Below are positions 51,910 to 60,453 of a stretch of DNA of 60,923 nt, one piece after another. Made by a program: the position numbers and the translations under genes. Where the stretch lies: contig JAJYJS010000012.1 in assembly GCA_021789215.1 (NCBI GenBank), forward strand, positions 1 to 60,923, read 5' to 3'. The notes under the pieces were generated by a model, which saw nothing but the letters and a program-made list of their open reading frames with translations, did no database searches and was not told the DNA's origin. Positions within the stretch are counted from its first letter, which is position 1. Each line of letters begins with the position of its first letter. The DNA is from Nitrospirota bacterium. Its GTDB lineage: Bacteria > Nitrospirota > Thermodesulfovibrionia > Thermodesulfovibrionales > JdFR-88.

Positions 51910-52697
51910 TGAGAAAGAAAACCATTTATCTGAAGGCGCTGCATCTGTTTGCCCTGCTTCTTGCAGGAGGGTTCTGGGCCATGCCCGATGACGCGCGGGC
52001 ACTATCGGTAAAGGCGAACCACGACAACATAAAAGTGGGGTTTTTCTATCACGGCAGCACGGTGAAGGTAAGCGGGGCCGCCGGAGCGGGCTCCGGCGTG
52101 GTAATAAAGATAACGGCCCCGGAGGGCCATCAGGTGCTCAGGAAAAAAGGCAAGGCCGCGGGGGTCCTGTGGATGAACACGGGCTCGCTCAGTTTCGAGC
52201 GCGTGCCCGACCTTTATTTCATCAGGAGCACGGCAAAGCCGGAATCTATCCTCACCCCGCAGGAGTTGGAGGCAAACGTAATCGGCTACGGCGCGCTCGG
52301 CAGGCACATGGAGATAAAGCCCTGCGCGGATGAGCAGGAAAAGGCCAGGTGGTTTTCGGAGCTTGTCAAGTACAAGGAAAACACAAGGCTGTTCTCGCCG
52401 TCGGGCGGCATAACGGTTGCGGACCCCTCCGGCAAGAGGGAATTCAGCACGGAGATAAACTGGCCCTACCAGGCCCCGTCCGGCGAGTATACCGTGACGG
52501 CTTACGAGGTAAGAGATGGAAAAGTCATCGCCCGGTCCCAGGCTAAGATCACCGTGGAGCACGTTGGAGCGGTGAAGCTTTTTGCCGATATGGCCAAAAA
52601 GAACGCGGCGCTTTACGGCCTTATTTCGCTGGTAGTGGCCGTTGGGGCGGGCTTTGGCGTAGGCATGATATTCGGGAAAGGCGGGGGGGCGCACTAA
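51909..52697 (+). CDS. TIGR02186 / Alph_Pro_TM family membrane-anchored periplasmic protein
   Basis: A 262-residue protein. A signal peptide (ending near DARA) precedes a periplasmic beta-rich region (VGFFYHGSTVKVSGAAGAGSGVVIKITAPE, TPQELEANVIGYGALGRHM, INWPYQAPSGEYTVTAYEVRDG). One C-terminal helix (LYGLISLVVAVGAGFGVGMI) anchors it. The family is found next to TauE/SafE permeases in other bacteria, and here it starts in the last base of that gene. It probably forms a complex with the permease. The biochemical role is not known. Confidence 0.85.
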   Translation: MRKKTIYLKALHLFALLLAGGFWAMPDDARALSVKANHDNIKVGFFYHGSTVKVSGAAGAGSGVVIKITAPEGHQVLRKKGKAAGVLWMNTGSLSFERVPDLYFIRSTAKPESILTPQELEANVIGYGALGRHMEIKPCADEQEKARWFSELVKYKENTRLFSPSGGITVADPSGKREFSTEINWPYQAPSGEYTVTAYEVRDGKVIARSQAKITVEHVGAVKLFADMAKKNAALYGLISLVVAVGAGFGVGMIFGKGGGAH

Positions 52698-52699
52698 TC

Positions 52700-53557
52700 A
52701 TGTACAAGAACATAATTGTCGGGATAGACGGCTCGGAATTCAGCAAGTCGGCGCTTTACGAGGCGGCAAGCCGGATCAAAAGCTCGGGCGGAAACCTTAC
52801 TATAGTCCATGCGGTATCCAGGGACGAGGAGGAATTGTCCGCCGGCAGCCATGAGATGCGGCTGGAGACGGGGAGGTCCATCTGTTACAAGGCCAGGGCT
52901 GACGCCGGGCCGCGGTTTGGCGTGGACATGGAGACCATAGTCTGCGAGGGAGACCCGCCAGAGGTCATCGTCAGGGTGGCGGGGGAGAAAAACGCGGACC
53001 TGATTGTTACTGGCACTTACGGCAAAAAGGGTCTCAAGCGTCTTATAATGGGCAGCGTCACATACGGGATAATAACGAAGTCGCACTCCGATGTGCTTGT
53101 GGTCAAGAACCCCTGTCCGGAATGCAAGGGCAGGTACGACTCCATACTTGTCTCTTATGACGGCTCGGATTTTGGCAAGAAGGCCCTGAGACGGGCCTCG
53201 GAGCTTGCCAGGGCTGACGGCGCGCAGTTGTCAGTCATTTATGTAATCCCCCGCTACGAGGAGATGATGGATTTCTTCAAGACCGATGCGATAAAGAAAA
53301 GCCTCAGGCAGGAAGCGGAAAAGATAATGTCCGAGGCCAGAAAGATCGTTTCGGAAACCTGTCCCGGAATGGAGCTGAAAACGGAAGTTGGCGAGGGGCA
53401 GCCCGACCGGGAAATAGTGGAGAGTGCGCTGGAACTGAAAAATGCGCTCATCGTAATGGGAAGCCACGGATGGAGGGGCGTGAGCAAGGCGATAATTGGC
53501 AGTACGACGGAGAGGGTCATCCTGAGCGCGCCTTGCCCCGTGCTCGTCGTTAAGTGA
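52700..53557 (+). CDS. Tandem universal stress protein (UspA x2)
   Basis: A 285-residue protein of two Usp domains. The first starts NIIVGIDGSEFSKSAL and ends in GTYGKKGLKRLIMGSVTYGI and DVLVVK. The second starts SILVSYDGSDFGKKAL and ends in GSHGWRGVSKAIIGSTTERV and PVLVVK. Both keep the ATP-binding G-x2-G-x9-G(S/T) motif. It begins two bases after the TIGR02186 gene and ends the operon, before a strong terminator. Usp proteins at both ends of a TauE-type operon suggest energy- or stress-linked control of the exporter. Confidence 0.92.
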   Translation: MYKNIIVGIDGSEFSKSALYEAASRIKSSGGNLTIVHAVSRDEEELSAGSHEMRLETGRSICYKARADAGPRFGVDMETIVCEGDPPEVIVRVAGEKNADLIVTGTYGKKGLKRLIMGSVTYGIITKSHSDVLVVKNPCPECKGRYDSILVSYDGSDFGKKALRRASELARADGAQLSVIYVIPRYEEMMDFFKTDAIKKSLRQEAEKIMSEARKIVSETCPGMELKTEVGEGQPDREIVESALELKNALIVMGSHGWRGVSKAIIGSTTERVILSAPCPVLVVK

Positions 53558-53599
53558 GCTTTTAACCCCTGGGGGTACGGGAGGGGGCTTTTTCTTCTC

Positions 53600-53635
53600 A
53601 AGGCCCGGCGAAAGCCGTTTCCGCCGGGCCTTTTT
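53600..53635 (+). terminator. Rho-independent terminator of the usp-tauE operon
   Basis: AAGGCCCGGCG pairs with CGCCGGGCCTT around a short loop, followed by TTT. Confidence 0.88.
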
Positions 53636-53654
53636 CGCTTTTGCAACCGGGCCT

Positions 53655-53668
53655 ATGACTATAGTCAT
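53655..53668. promoter_or_regulatory. Perfect 14-bp palindrome (candidate operator)
   Basis: ATGACTATAGTCAT is a perfect palindrome, 41 bases before the likely start of the YwiC-like gene. TATACT at 53690-53695 could be the -10 box. A repressor site is possible; no matching regulator is in the window. Confidence 0.35.
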
Positions 53669-53708
53669 ACCCTCGCCCCCCGCACGGGGCTATACTGGTA
53701 ACAGGCCC

Positions 53709-54482
53709 ATGCTAAATCTTAGAGCGTATAAAAGCGCCGAAGCGAGGATGCCCCAGGTAAAAAAAACCGTGTCTGGCGGCCTCCCGTTCACAAAGGAGCC
53801 CGGGAGCTGGGTGATGTTTGCCGTGGCCTTTTTTACAGGGGCGGCGGTTTCCGGCTTTACCCCCAGGGCGGTGCTTGTCTTTGCGGCGCTGGCCCTCGTG
53901 CTCATGGCCAAGGCCCCTCTGCTCGGTTATCTGAGAAAGGGGGAAAAAGACGCTTTGGGCGGCCTTCTGCCCTATCTCCTGCCGGGTCTTGGCATCCTTT
54001 CCTGGTCGGTCTGGATGAACCCCCCGCTTGCCTTTCTGTATCTTGCTGGCGGTCTTCTCTTCGCGCTTTATTACTACCTTGAAAAAAGGAAAAAACTTCC
54101 GCTGATTTATTCAGAGGCCGCCGGCATGGCCGTAATGGGGCTTGCCGCCGTAATCGGCGCATCGCTTGCGGGTGATATGGCCCCCTGGACCTATCTCTGG
54201 CCCATGTTCTTCGTGTTCTATTTTGCAAGCTCATTCAGGGTGAGGCTCTTCTCGAAGGACAGAAAGTACCGCCTGATGGGGGTAATCTACTCCGGGGCTG
54301 TCCTGCTTTCAAGCGCGGCGCTGGCGCTGAAAGGGCATTTGATATTTATTTCCTTTCTGCCTCTGGTTGAGGATTTGTATTCCTCGCTCAGGCCCCGGAA
54401 GGAGAAATTCAGGGCCATAGGGCTAAAGGAAGCGGTAAAGGCCGTTATTTTCGCCGCCATTCTGATAGCGGTGAGCGTTTAG
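53709..54482 (+). CDS. YwiC-like integral membrane protein
   Basis: About 257 residues with seven or eight hydrophobic helices. After a basic N-terminus the segment LPFTKEPGSWVMFAVAFFTG corresponds to the PKEHGAWAM start of YwiC-like proteins, with HGA changed to PGS. The closing LPLVEDLYSSLRPRKEKFRAIGLKEA also fits that family. YwiC genes often lie near nitrate-reductase or anaerobic genes in other bacteria, but the function is not known. No strong ribosome-binding site is seen. ATG at 53709 is taken; ATG at 53748, two residues nearer the conserved part, is also possible. Confidence 0.7.
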   Translation: MLNLRAYKSAEARMPQVKKTVSGGLPFTKEPGSWVMFAVAFFTGAAVSGFTPRAVLVFAALALVLMAKAPLLGYLRKGEKDALGGLLPYLLPGLGILSWSVWMNPPLAFLYLAGGLLFALYYYLEKRKKLPLIYSEAAGMAVMGLAAVIGASLAGDMAPWTYLWPMFFVFYFASSFRVRLFSKDRKYRLMGVIYSGAVLLSSAALALKGHLIFISFLPLVEDLYSSLRPRKEKFRAIGLKEAVKAVIFAAILIAVSV

Positions 54483-54508
54483 GGCGCGACCGTGCCTTGT
54501 CTGGTTTT

Positions 54509-55624
54509 TTACAGCGTCCTCTTAAATGAAAAAATACCTATCGTCATCATGATGGCCGTGAAAACGGCGAGGAACGCGATGTCCTGGTATATGGCCATAA
54601 TCCCGGTGTTTTTAAAGAGTATCGACTTTAGCGCGTGGACGGCGTAGGCCTCGGGGTTTACCCTGGCAAAGGCCTTGAGCCACGGCGGGAAGCTTTCCAC
54701 CGGATAAACGGCGCCGCTTGGGAAAAAGAATATCACGTTCATGAAGCCGCTTAAGAGGCCGACCACCCTTGGGTGGCCGATCCTCCCCAGGAAGATGAAC
54801 ATCATGCTCAAAAGGGCAAGCGTGGTAAGCACAATCACCATCAGGATGAGCCCGCACTTGCCGATCCCGCCCGAAATGGGTATGCTGGTAATGAGCACGC
54901 TCAGGGAAAAGACCATCAAGGTTATCAGGGTGGTTATCATTACGCCGCTGATTATGAGCCCCGCGACGATGTCGCCCTTTTTAAGGGGGGTCAGAAGATA
55001 GCTCTCGTCTATCCCCATGAACCTGTCCATAACGAGATTGAACGCCCCCGTGGTGAGCGTGCCCAGGAATATCGCCATTATCAGCACGCCGGGCACAAGG
55101 GACTGGTCGTAATCGACCTTGCGGTACAGGTCCACATCTCTCAGATAGGAGCCTGCCGGGTTTTCCCTTAACGGGTAATACTCCACATTGATGGAAGCAA
55201 ACGCGCTTGCCATAAGTTCCCTTATCGTGGCGGTGGATATGGCGTCAGTGTTGTCAAGGAAGAGGCCCGCCTCCGCCCTCTTTTTTGCAAGGTAGTCTCT
55301 GGTGAAATCAGGCGGGATGATGAGGGCAGCCTTGAGGGTGCCTTCCCTGATCGCGCCGATTGCCGCTTTCTGGTCGCTCATGAGTACAAGCTTGAACGTC
55401 CTGGGGCCTCCTTCAATGGCCTGGAGCCGCCTCATCAGGTAAAGGGCCTCCTTGCCGCCGTCCTGGTCCACAACCCCTATGGGGAGTTCCTTCAGCTTTC
55501 CCTGGAAGGAGTTGCCGAGGACGACCAGATACACGATGGGCATCAGGAGGCTCATCGCGATAACCACGGGGTTCCTCCTGAACTTGAGCAGGTCCCTCTT
55601 TATGACCGCGATAAGCCTTATCAT
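54509..55624 (-). CDS. ABC-2 type transporter permease (YhhJ/DrrB-like)
   Basis: About 371 residues. One N-terminal helix (VIAMSLLMPIVYLVVLG) is followed by a large external domain (residues about 50-185) and five more helices. The ABC-2 signature region is GRIGHPRVVGLLSGFMNVIFFFPSGAVYPVESFPPWLKAF. The ATG at 55624 forms an ATGA overlap with the ATPase stop and has AGGTGG upstream; the GTG at 55636 is less likely. With the ATPase and HlyD-type adaptor upstream it makes an ABC exporter for drugs or envelope compounds. Confidence 0.92.
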   Translation of the reverse strand: MIRLIAVIKRDLLKFRRNPVVIAMSLLMPIVYLVVLGNSFQGKLKELPIGVVDQDGGKEALYLMRRLQAIEGGPRTFKLVLMSDQKAAIGAIREGTLKAALIIPPDFTRDYLAKKRAEAGLFLDNTDAISTATIRELMASAFASINVEYYPLRENPAGSYLRDVDLYRKVDYDQSLVPGVLIMAIFLGTLTTGAFNLVMDRFMGIDESYLLTPLKKGDIVAGLIISGVMITTLITLMVFSLSVLITSIPISGGIGKCGLILMVIVLTTLALLSMMFIFLGRIGHPRVVGLLSGFMNVIFFFPSGAVYPVESFPPWLKAFARVNPEAYAVHALKSILFKNTGIMAIYQDIAFLAVFTAIMMTIGIFSFKRTL

Positions 55625-56622
55625 CTCTGTGTCCACCTGGAGGGCATGCCGGCCCCTATAATCCTGCTCACCCTTTTTGCCTCCTCCTGGCGGATAGAGC
55701 GGCCCGTAAAATGGATGAACACGTCCTCAAGGGATTTTTCCCTTATGTTTACCGACACAACGATGCCTCCGGCGGAGGATATCCTTTGGAGGAGGGGCGG
55801 GATGGCGTGCGCGCCGTTTCCCGTTTTTATATAAAGCGTATTGTTTTCCCGCTCGACGCCATGGACAAGCTCAAGCCCGCTCGCGGCCTCCATAATGCCC
55901 TCGGAGAGTTCCCTGAATTCAAGCACAACCGTGTCCTGCTCCGGAAGCCGGGCCTTGAGGTTTGCAGGGGAATCCAGGACAATTATTTTGCCGTAATCCA
56001 CAATCCCCACCCTGCTGCAAAGGGCCTCGGCCTCTTCCATGTAATGGGTTGTCAGGTAAATTGTGAGATCCCCCTGTTTTTTGAACTCGCGCAAAAAGTC
56101 CCAGACAGTCCTGCGGCTTTGAGGGTCAAGCCCCTGCGTGGGCTCGTCAAGAAAAAGGATCTTTGGCTTGTGGACCAGCGCCTTGACCACCTCCAGCCTG
56201 CGCCGCATCCCTCCGGAGTATGCGGCCACAAGCTCTCCGGCCCTCTGGGAAAGCCCCACAAGCTCAAGCAGGTGGTAAATCCGGTCTAGCCGCTCCTTAC
56301 GGGGCATCCCGTAAAACCTGCCGTAGATGTCCATGTTCTCAAAACCGGTGAGGTCGAGGTCGCTTGTCATGGCCTGCGGGACGACGCCTATGGATTTCCT
56401 GACCTCGTCCTGGTCTTTCACCACGTCCCATCCGGCCACGACCGCCCTGCCGCCCGAGGGCCTGAGAAGGGTTGTAAGCATCCGTATGAGGGTGGTCTTC
56501 CCCGCGCCGTTTGGCCCCAGGAACCCGAAGAACTCGCCTTCATCGACCTTGAAATTTACATTGTCAACGGCGGTCAGCTCCCCGAATTTCTTTGTGAGGT
56601 TTTCCGCCTCTATCGAAATCAT
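55621..56622 (-). CDS. ABC transporter ATPase subunit (drug-export type)
   Basis: A 333-residue ATPase with Walker A GPNGAGKTT, signature YSGGMRRRLE, Walker B ILFLDEPTQGLD and the H-loop in LTTHYMEEAEAL. The C-terminal part (about 225-310) resembles the DUF4162 extension of DrrA-like ATPases. It overlaps the permease start by four bases and starts 14 bases after the adaptor gene on the minus strand. Confidence 0.94.
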   Translation of the reverse strand: MISIEAENLTKKFGELTAVDNVNFKVDEGEFFGFLGPNGAGKTTLIRMLTTLLRPSGGRAVVAGWDVVKDQDEVRKSIGVVPQAMTSDLDLTGFENMDIYGRFYGMPRKERLDRIYHLLELVGLSQRAGELVAAYSGGMRRRLEVVKALVHKPKILFLDEPTQGLDPQSRRTVWDFLREFKKQGDLTIYLTTHYMEEAEALCSRVGIVDYGKIIVLDSPANLKARLPEQDTVVLEFRELSEGIMEAASGLELVHGVERENNTLYIKTGNGAHAIPPLLQRISSAGGIVVSVNIREKSLEDVFIHFTGRSIRQEEAKRVSRIIGAGMPSRWTQR

Positions 56623-56636
56623 CTTTTTATGCCCGG

Positions 56637-57674
56637 TTACGGGATGCGCACGATGGCGGTCATGCCCGGTTTCAGCAGGTCTTGAGGGTCTGCAACCCTT
56701 ATCTTCACCCTGAAAGTCCTGATGTCCTGCTTGCCCCGCGTGACGTCCCGCTGGGTGGCGAACCCGGCCTCCCTGCCGATGTCGAACACTGTGCCCGTGA
56801 GGACCTGCCTCATCAGCCCCGCCGCCCTTATTTCAAGCCTCTGTCCGGGCCTTATCCTGCCAAGCAGGGTTTCGTCGAGGTCTATCCTTACCCATTTGTC
56901 CTGCGGATCTACAACCGTAAGGACGGTGGTGTCCGGCGGGACGGTCTCGCCAGGCCTGAACGCCCTGTAAACAACAACCCCGTTTATGGGGGAGATAATC
57001 CTCGTGTCGTCAAGCTTTGCCTTGTAGAAGCCGACGTTGGCCTTTGCCTCGTCTATCTGCGCCCTGAGGGTATCGAGGGCCCGCTCCTGGACCTTTATAT
57101 CCGAGGCAAGCTCGTCGAGCCTGGCTGCTCCCTCCCGGATGTTGGCCTTCGATGCGGCAAGAGCGGCCTTTGCCTCCTGCTCGCTGGTCGTGCTGGAATC
57201 GTATTCCCTCTGGGAGGCGTACCCTTTCGCAAAGAGCTTTTCCATCCGGCCTGCGTTGCGTGCGGAATCTTCATACGTGGCGAGCGCCTTCCGGCTTTCG
57301 GCACGGCTTGAGGCCAGCTGCGCCTGTCCGCCCGCGTGTTTGTTTTCAAGGGAGCCAAGCTTTGCCTGGGCCTCCCGCAGGGCGTCCCTGCTTGCGGCAA
57401 GCGCGGCCACGGCCTGTTCAAGCTGTGTCTGGCTCTTTCTGTCCTCCAGCGTGACCACCACTTCCCCGGCCTTAACGGCGTCCCCCTCCCCGGCGGGCAT
57501 ATTGATTATCCTTCCCGCAATCTCCGCGCTCAGGTTTATCTCCTCGGCCTCCACCGTCCCGGAGAGGTCCTGCGGCTTTTCCCTGTAGCCCATCTTCCCG
57601 AAAACGGCGGCCAGGACAACAGCCGCTGTTAAGAGGATGGTTATGATAATCGGCTTTCTTTTTTTACCAGTCAT
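56637..57674 (-). CDS. HlyD-family periplasmic adaptor of the ABC exporter
   Basis: About 345 residues. A single N-terminal helix (IIITILLTAAVVLAAVFG) anchors it in the inner membrane. The lipoyl half-motif GTVEAEEINLSAEIAGRI and the mate ISPINGVVVYRAFRPGETV enclose a long coiled coil rich in Ala, Glu and Arg (residues about 75-215). The ATG at 57674 follows GGAGAG. First gene of the three-gene exporter operon, in the YbhG/YhiI style. Confidence 0.92.
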   Translation of the reverse strand: MTGKKRKPIIITILLTAAVVLAAVFGKMGYREKPQDLSGTVEAEEINLSAEIAGRIINMPAGEGDAVKAGEVVVTLEDRKSQTQLEQAVAALAASRDALREAQAKLGSLENKHAGGQAQLASSRAESRKALATYEDSARNAGRMEKLFAKGYASQREYDSSTTSEQEAKAALAASKANIREGAARLDELASDIKVQERALDTLRAQIDEAKANVGFYKAKLDDTRIISPINGVVVYRAFRPGETVPPDTTVLTVVDPQDKWVRIDLDETLLGRIRPGQRLEIRAAGLMRQVLTGTVFDIGREAGFATQRDVTRGKQDIRTFRVKIRVADPQDLLKPGMTAIVRIP

Positions 57675-57780
57675 TTTTTTCTCTCCGGCCCGGTTTTTCC
57701 CCGGTCCATGTGCAAAAGGGCGTATAGCACACATTATAAGCAATTCGAAGGGAGCAGTGTTGGGTTTTGAGGGCGGCGCC

Positions 57781-59925
57781 TTACGAAAGCACCTGCCGCT
57801 TAATGTCCGCGGCTATGACTTTCCCGATATTGGGAACAGATGAAAGGGCCTCCCCGGAGGCCTCTTTTATGTCCTTCAGCGTCTTGAACCCCGCGCCAAA
57901 AAGGTTTCTTGCCCGCACCCTGCCTATGCCTTTGAGGCCCACAAGCGGCAGGAGTTCCTCTTTCACGCCGTAATGCACCCTTGCCCGGAGCTGTGCTATC
58001 ACTTTGGCCTCCTCCTTGAGCCCGAATACCCTGCCGATTTCCGCGGCGGAATAAAGAAGCCAGTCGGAAAGCTCGATCAGGGTGCGCAGGTCTCCGGGGC
58101 CGATGCCAAAATGCGTGACAACCCTGTCCTCGGGCATCTCCAGAATCCATTGCATCAGCACGGAGGCCGTTTTGAGGCACGAGAGCATCTCGTCCGTCAT
58201 GTAGATGTCTTCCTCCGGCATAAGCAGGGTCTCGGCGTGCACGTTGAAGACCTCTATCATCTCGTCGCGGTCCTTTTTCTTCAGGGCAAGCGTCATCATG
58301 TCCGGCGTCCGGGCCAGCATGTGGAAAAGCGGGAACGGCGCCTTTTCCTTGAGAATACCCAGCGCGTCCCGCATGATGACCCCTGAGAGCGGGTCCAGAT
58401 ACAGCTCGGACACCCTCCTGCCAAACCTTGTGGCGCTATATAAATTCCCCTCCGACACCTGTACCATTTCTTCTTCGGCAAGGAATTCGACCACGCCTTC
58501 CGCTATCCGGGCAAGGTAATCGGTGCCCGCCTGGTAGGCAAAAAAAGTCTTCCCCAGGAAGTCCAGCAGCTCCGTACTGCTCCTCGTAAAGAGTCCCGCG
58601 ATGGAGGCGAGTATGTGAGTCCTCAGGGCGGGCTCGCTGCCAAGCTGTGAATTGGTCTTTTCAGGGACGCCTTTTATGTACTTCTCGAAGAGGTGCCGTT
58701 CGTCCCTCTTGTTCCTTGCTATCAGGACGGCCTCCCCGAACTTGTCGTAGCCTGGCCTCCCGGCCCTTCCGGCCATCTGTTTGACCTCGATTACGGGAAT
58801 GGAGTGGATGCCCAGTCCGGGCTCGTACCGCCACCAGTCCCTGATTATGACCCGCCTTGAGGGCAGGTTGAGCCCCATGGCAAGCGTTGTGGTCGCAACT
58901 ATCAGCTTGAGCCTGTTGTCCCTGAAAGCGTCCTCGACAAGCTTTCTCTGCCCGTAGAGTATCCCGGCGTGGTGGAAAGCCACGCCGCTTTCCACGCACT
59001 CGGCAAGCCGTTTGCAAAGTTTTGTGGGCTCCGCCGATGTGTTCAGCACGGCCTCCGAGAGCCCTTTCAGGTGTTCCGCGCCGGCCTGGGAGAGCAGTCT
59101 GCGGATGTGCTTCAGCGATTTCCTTGCCGAGGCCTCTGCGGATTTCCTGGTACCCACGAAAATCAGCGCCTGTCCGCCCTGGTTTATGGTCTCAATGGAC
59201 AGGTCGGTAACGTCCATGCCGCTTTCAGCCGGCACCCAGTTGACGCTGCCGTCATTGAAGATGGCCGCCCCGTTGAAAAATACGCCTTCCTTTAAGGGGA
59301 CGGGCCTCCACGCGGACTCCACGAGGCTGGCGTCAAGCCAGTGGGCTATTTCGTCGGAATTGGGGATAGTCGCGCTCAGGGCCATTATCCTGAGGTGCGG
59401 GTTTATGGCCCTCAAACGGGTAAGCACTATTTCCAGTGTGGGCCCCCTGTGGCCGTCGCCTATCATGTGGACCTCGTCGGCGATGATGAGCGAGACTTCA
59501 TTAAGCCATTGGGCACGGTGCCTTATGAGGGAGTCCAGTTTCTCGTTTGTGGAGATTATAAGGTCGGCGTTTTTAAGCCACGGCTCGTCCCTGTCGAAAT
59601 CCCCCGTGCTCTGGACTACCTTCATCCCCTTCCGATGGTATTTCGAGGTGAAGTCGTCGTATTTTTCCCTTGCCAGCGCACGCAGGGGGACCAGGTAAAT
59701 CACCTTGCCCTCCCTCCGCAGGAAGGCGCTGAGCGCCGCCATCTCTGCAATAAGGGTCTTGCCCGAGGCGGTAGGGGCCGCCACCACGAACGATGTCCCG
59801 CTTTTGAAAAGCCCGGCCTCGACAGCCTGAGCCTGAGGGGGGTAAAGCTGCTTCAGGCCCGTGCTTTCCAGCAACGGCAAAAGGCGCGGCGGCGCGCCGT
59901 ATCTTTCCATATCTTTTATTTCCAT
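57781..59925 (-). CDS. Hel308/Ski2-like superfamily-2 helicase
   Basis: About 714 residues. The Q-motif-like LYPPQAQAVEAGLF is followed by Walker A APTASGKT, motif II DEVH, motif III SATIP, motif IV FVGTRKSAE, VATTTLAMGLNLPSRRVII and motif VI QMAGRAGRPGYDKFGEA. After a winged-helix and ratchet region, the C-terminus has a helix-hairpin-helix (VGLKGIGRVRARNLFGAGFK). This order is that of archaeal Hel308, a 3'-5' DNA helicase acting at stalled forks. It is unusual, though not unheard of, in bacteria. The ATG at 59925 has a weak GGGACGTGG upstream; a longer start (59982) lacks similarity. No partner genes adjoin. Confidence 0.92.
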   Translation of the reverse strand: MEIKDMERYGAPPRLLPLLESTGLKQLYPPQAQAVEAGLFKSGTSFVVAAPTASGKTLIAEMAALSAFLRREGKVIYLVPLRALAREKYDDFTSKYHRKGMKVVQSTGDFDRDEPWLKNADLIISTNEKLDSLIRHRAQWLNEVSLIIADEVHMIGDGHRGPTLEIVLTRLRAINPHLRIMALSATIPNSDEIAHWLDASLVESAWRPVPLKEGVFFNGAAIFNDGSVNWVPAESGMDVTDLSIETINQGGQALIFVGTRKSAEASARKSLKHIRRLLSQAGAEHLKGLSEAVLNTSAEPTKLCKRLAECVESGVAFHHAGILYGQRKLVEDAFRDNRLKLIVATTTLAMGLNLPSRRVIIRDWWRYEPGLGIHSIPVIEVKQMAGRAGRPGYDKFGEAVLIARNKRDERHLFEKYIKGVPEKTNSQLGSEPALRTHILASIAGLFTRSSTELLDFLGKTFFAYQAGTDYLARIAEGVVEFLAEEEMVQVSEGNLYSATRFGRRVSELYLDPLSGVIMRDALGILKEKAPFPLFHMLARTPDMMTLALKKKDRDEMIEVFNVHAETLLMPEEDIYMTDEMLSCLKTASVLMQWILEMPEDRVVTHFGIGPGDLRTLIELSDWLLYSAAEIGRVFGLKEEAKVIAQLRARVHYGVKEELLPLVGLKGIGRVRARNLFGAGFKTLKDIKEASGEALSSVPNIGKVIAADIKRQVLS

Positions 59926-59999
59926 CCACGTCCCGGCTGAAATACTGCTAAATAGATTATCGCATCGGTTGTGAAATGACAATAAAAATATATTATTGT

Positions 60000-60085
60000 G
60001 ATGTCTCGCAAATAGTTTTAATAAGTCATTCAGAGCGAAGCGAAGAATCTGGCCGTGAGATTGCTTCAGTGAGGGGAATTGAGCT
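60000..60085. repeat. Dispersed repeat family 2, copy 2
   Basis: Shares TCTCGCAAATAG, AATAAGTCATTCAGAGCGAA and GCGAAGAATCTGGCCGTGAG with the copy at 43559-43690. Between it and the next gene (60086-60201) only A+T-rich sequence with a weak TTGAAA/TAAAAA pair is seen. Confidence 0.6.
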
Positions 60086-60201
60086 GATAGGACATTATTT
60101 ATACATCTTTCAATAATCCGGTCTGTTCACCCCATTGCGGTATTTTCCGGTTTGAAATAAAATTGCTAAAGATTTAAAAATTTTCCAGCGAGGTGGGATG
60201 A

Positions 60202-60441
60202 ATGGGGAAAAACTCTGGCGGCTTCGGCTTCAGGCTTGCGGTTTTTATTATCATAATCCTTCTCTTTGCCGTCTTCCTGTTCCAGAACACCCAGAGCGTG
60301 AGCATTACATATATTGCCTGGAGCTTCAGTCTCCCCAAGGGCCTGCTGATGTTCGGCTCGCTGCTCGTGGGCATTATAGCCGGCCTGATGCTTGGCTGGC
60401 TTGCCTACGGCAGAAAGAAGAAAGAGAAGATACATCTCTGA
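60202..60441 (+). CDS. LapA-domain (DUF1049) small membrane protein
   Basis: A 79-residue inner-membrane protein with two helices (LAVFIIIILLFAVFLFQN and GLLMFGSLLVGIIAGLMLGW). They are separated by the FLFQNTQSVSITYIAWSFSLP segment typical of the LapA/DUF1049 family, and a basic tail follows. In E. coli LapA is linked to LPS assembly control. GAGGTGGG precedes the ATG. It seems to be a single-gene unit convergent to the following gene. Confidence 0.88.
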   Translation: MGKNSGGFGFRLAVFIIIILLFAVFLFQNTQSVSITYIAWSFSLPKGLLMFGSLLVGIIAGLMLGWLAYGRKKKEKIHL

Positions 60442-60453
60442 AAAAACAAAAAG

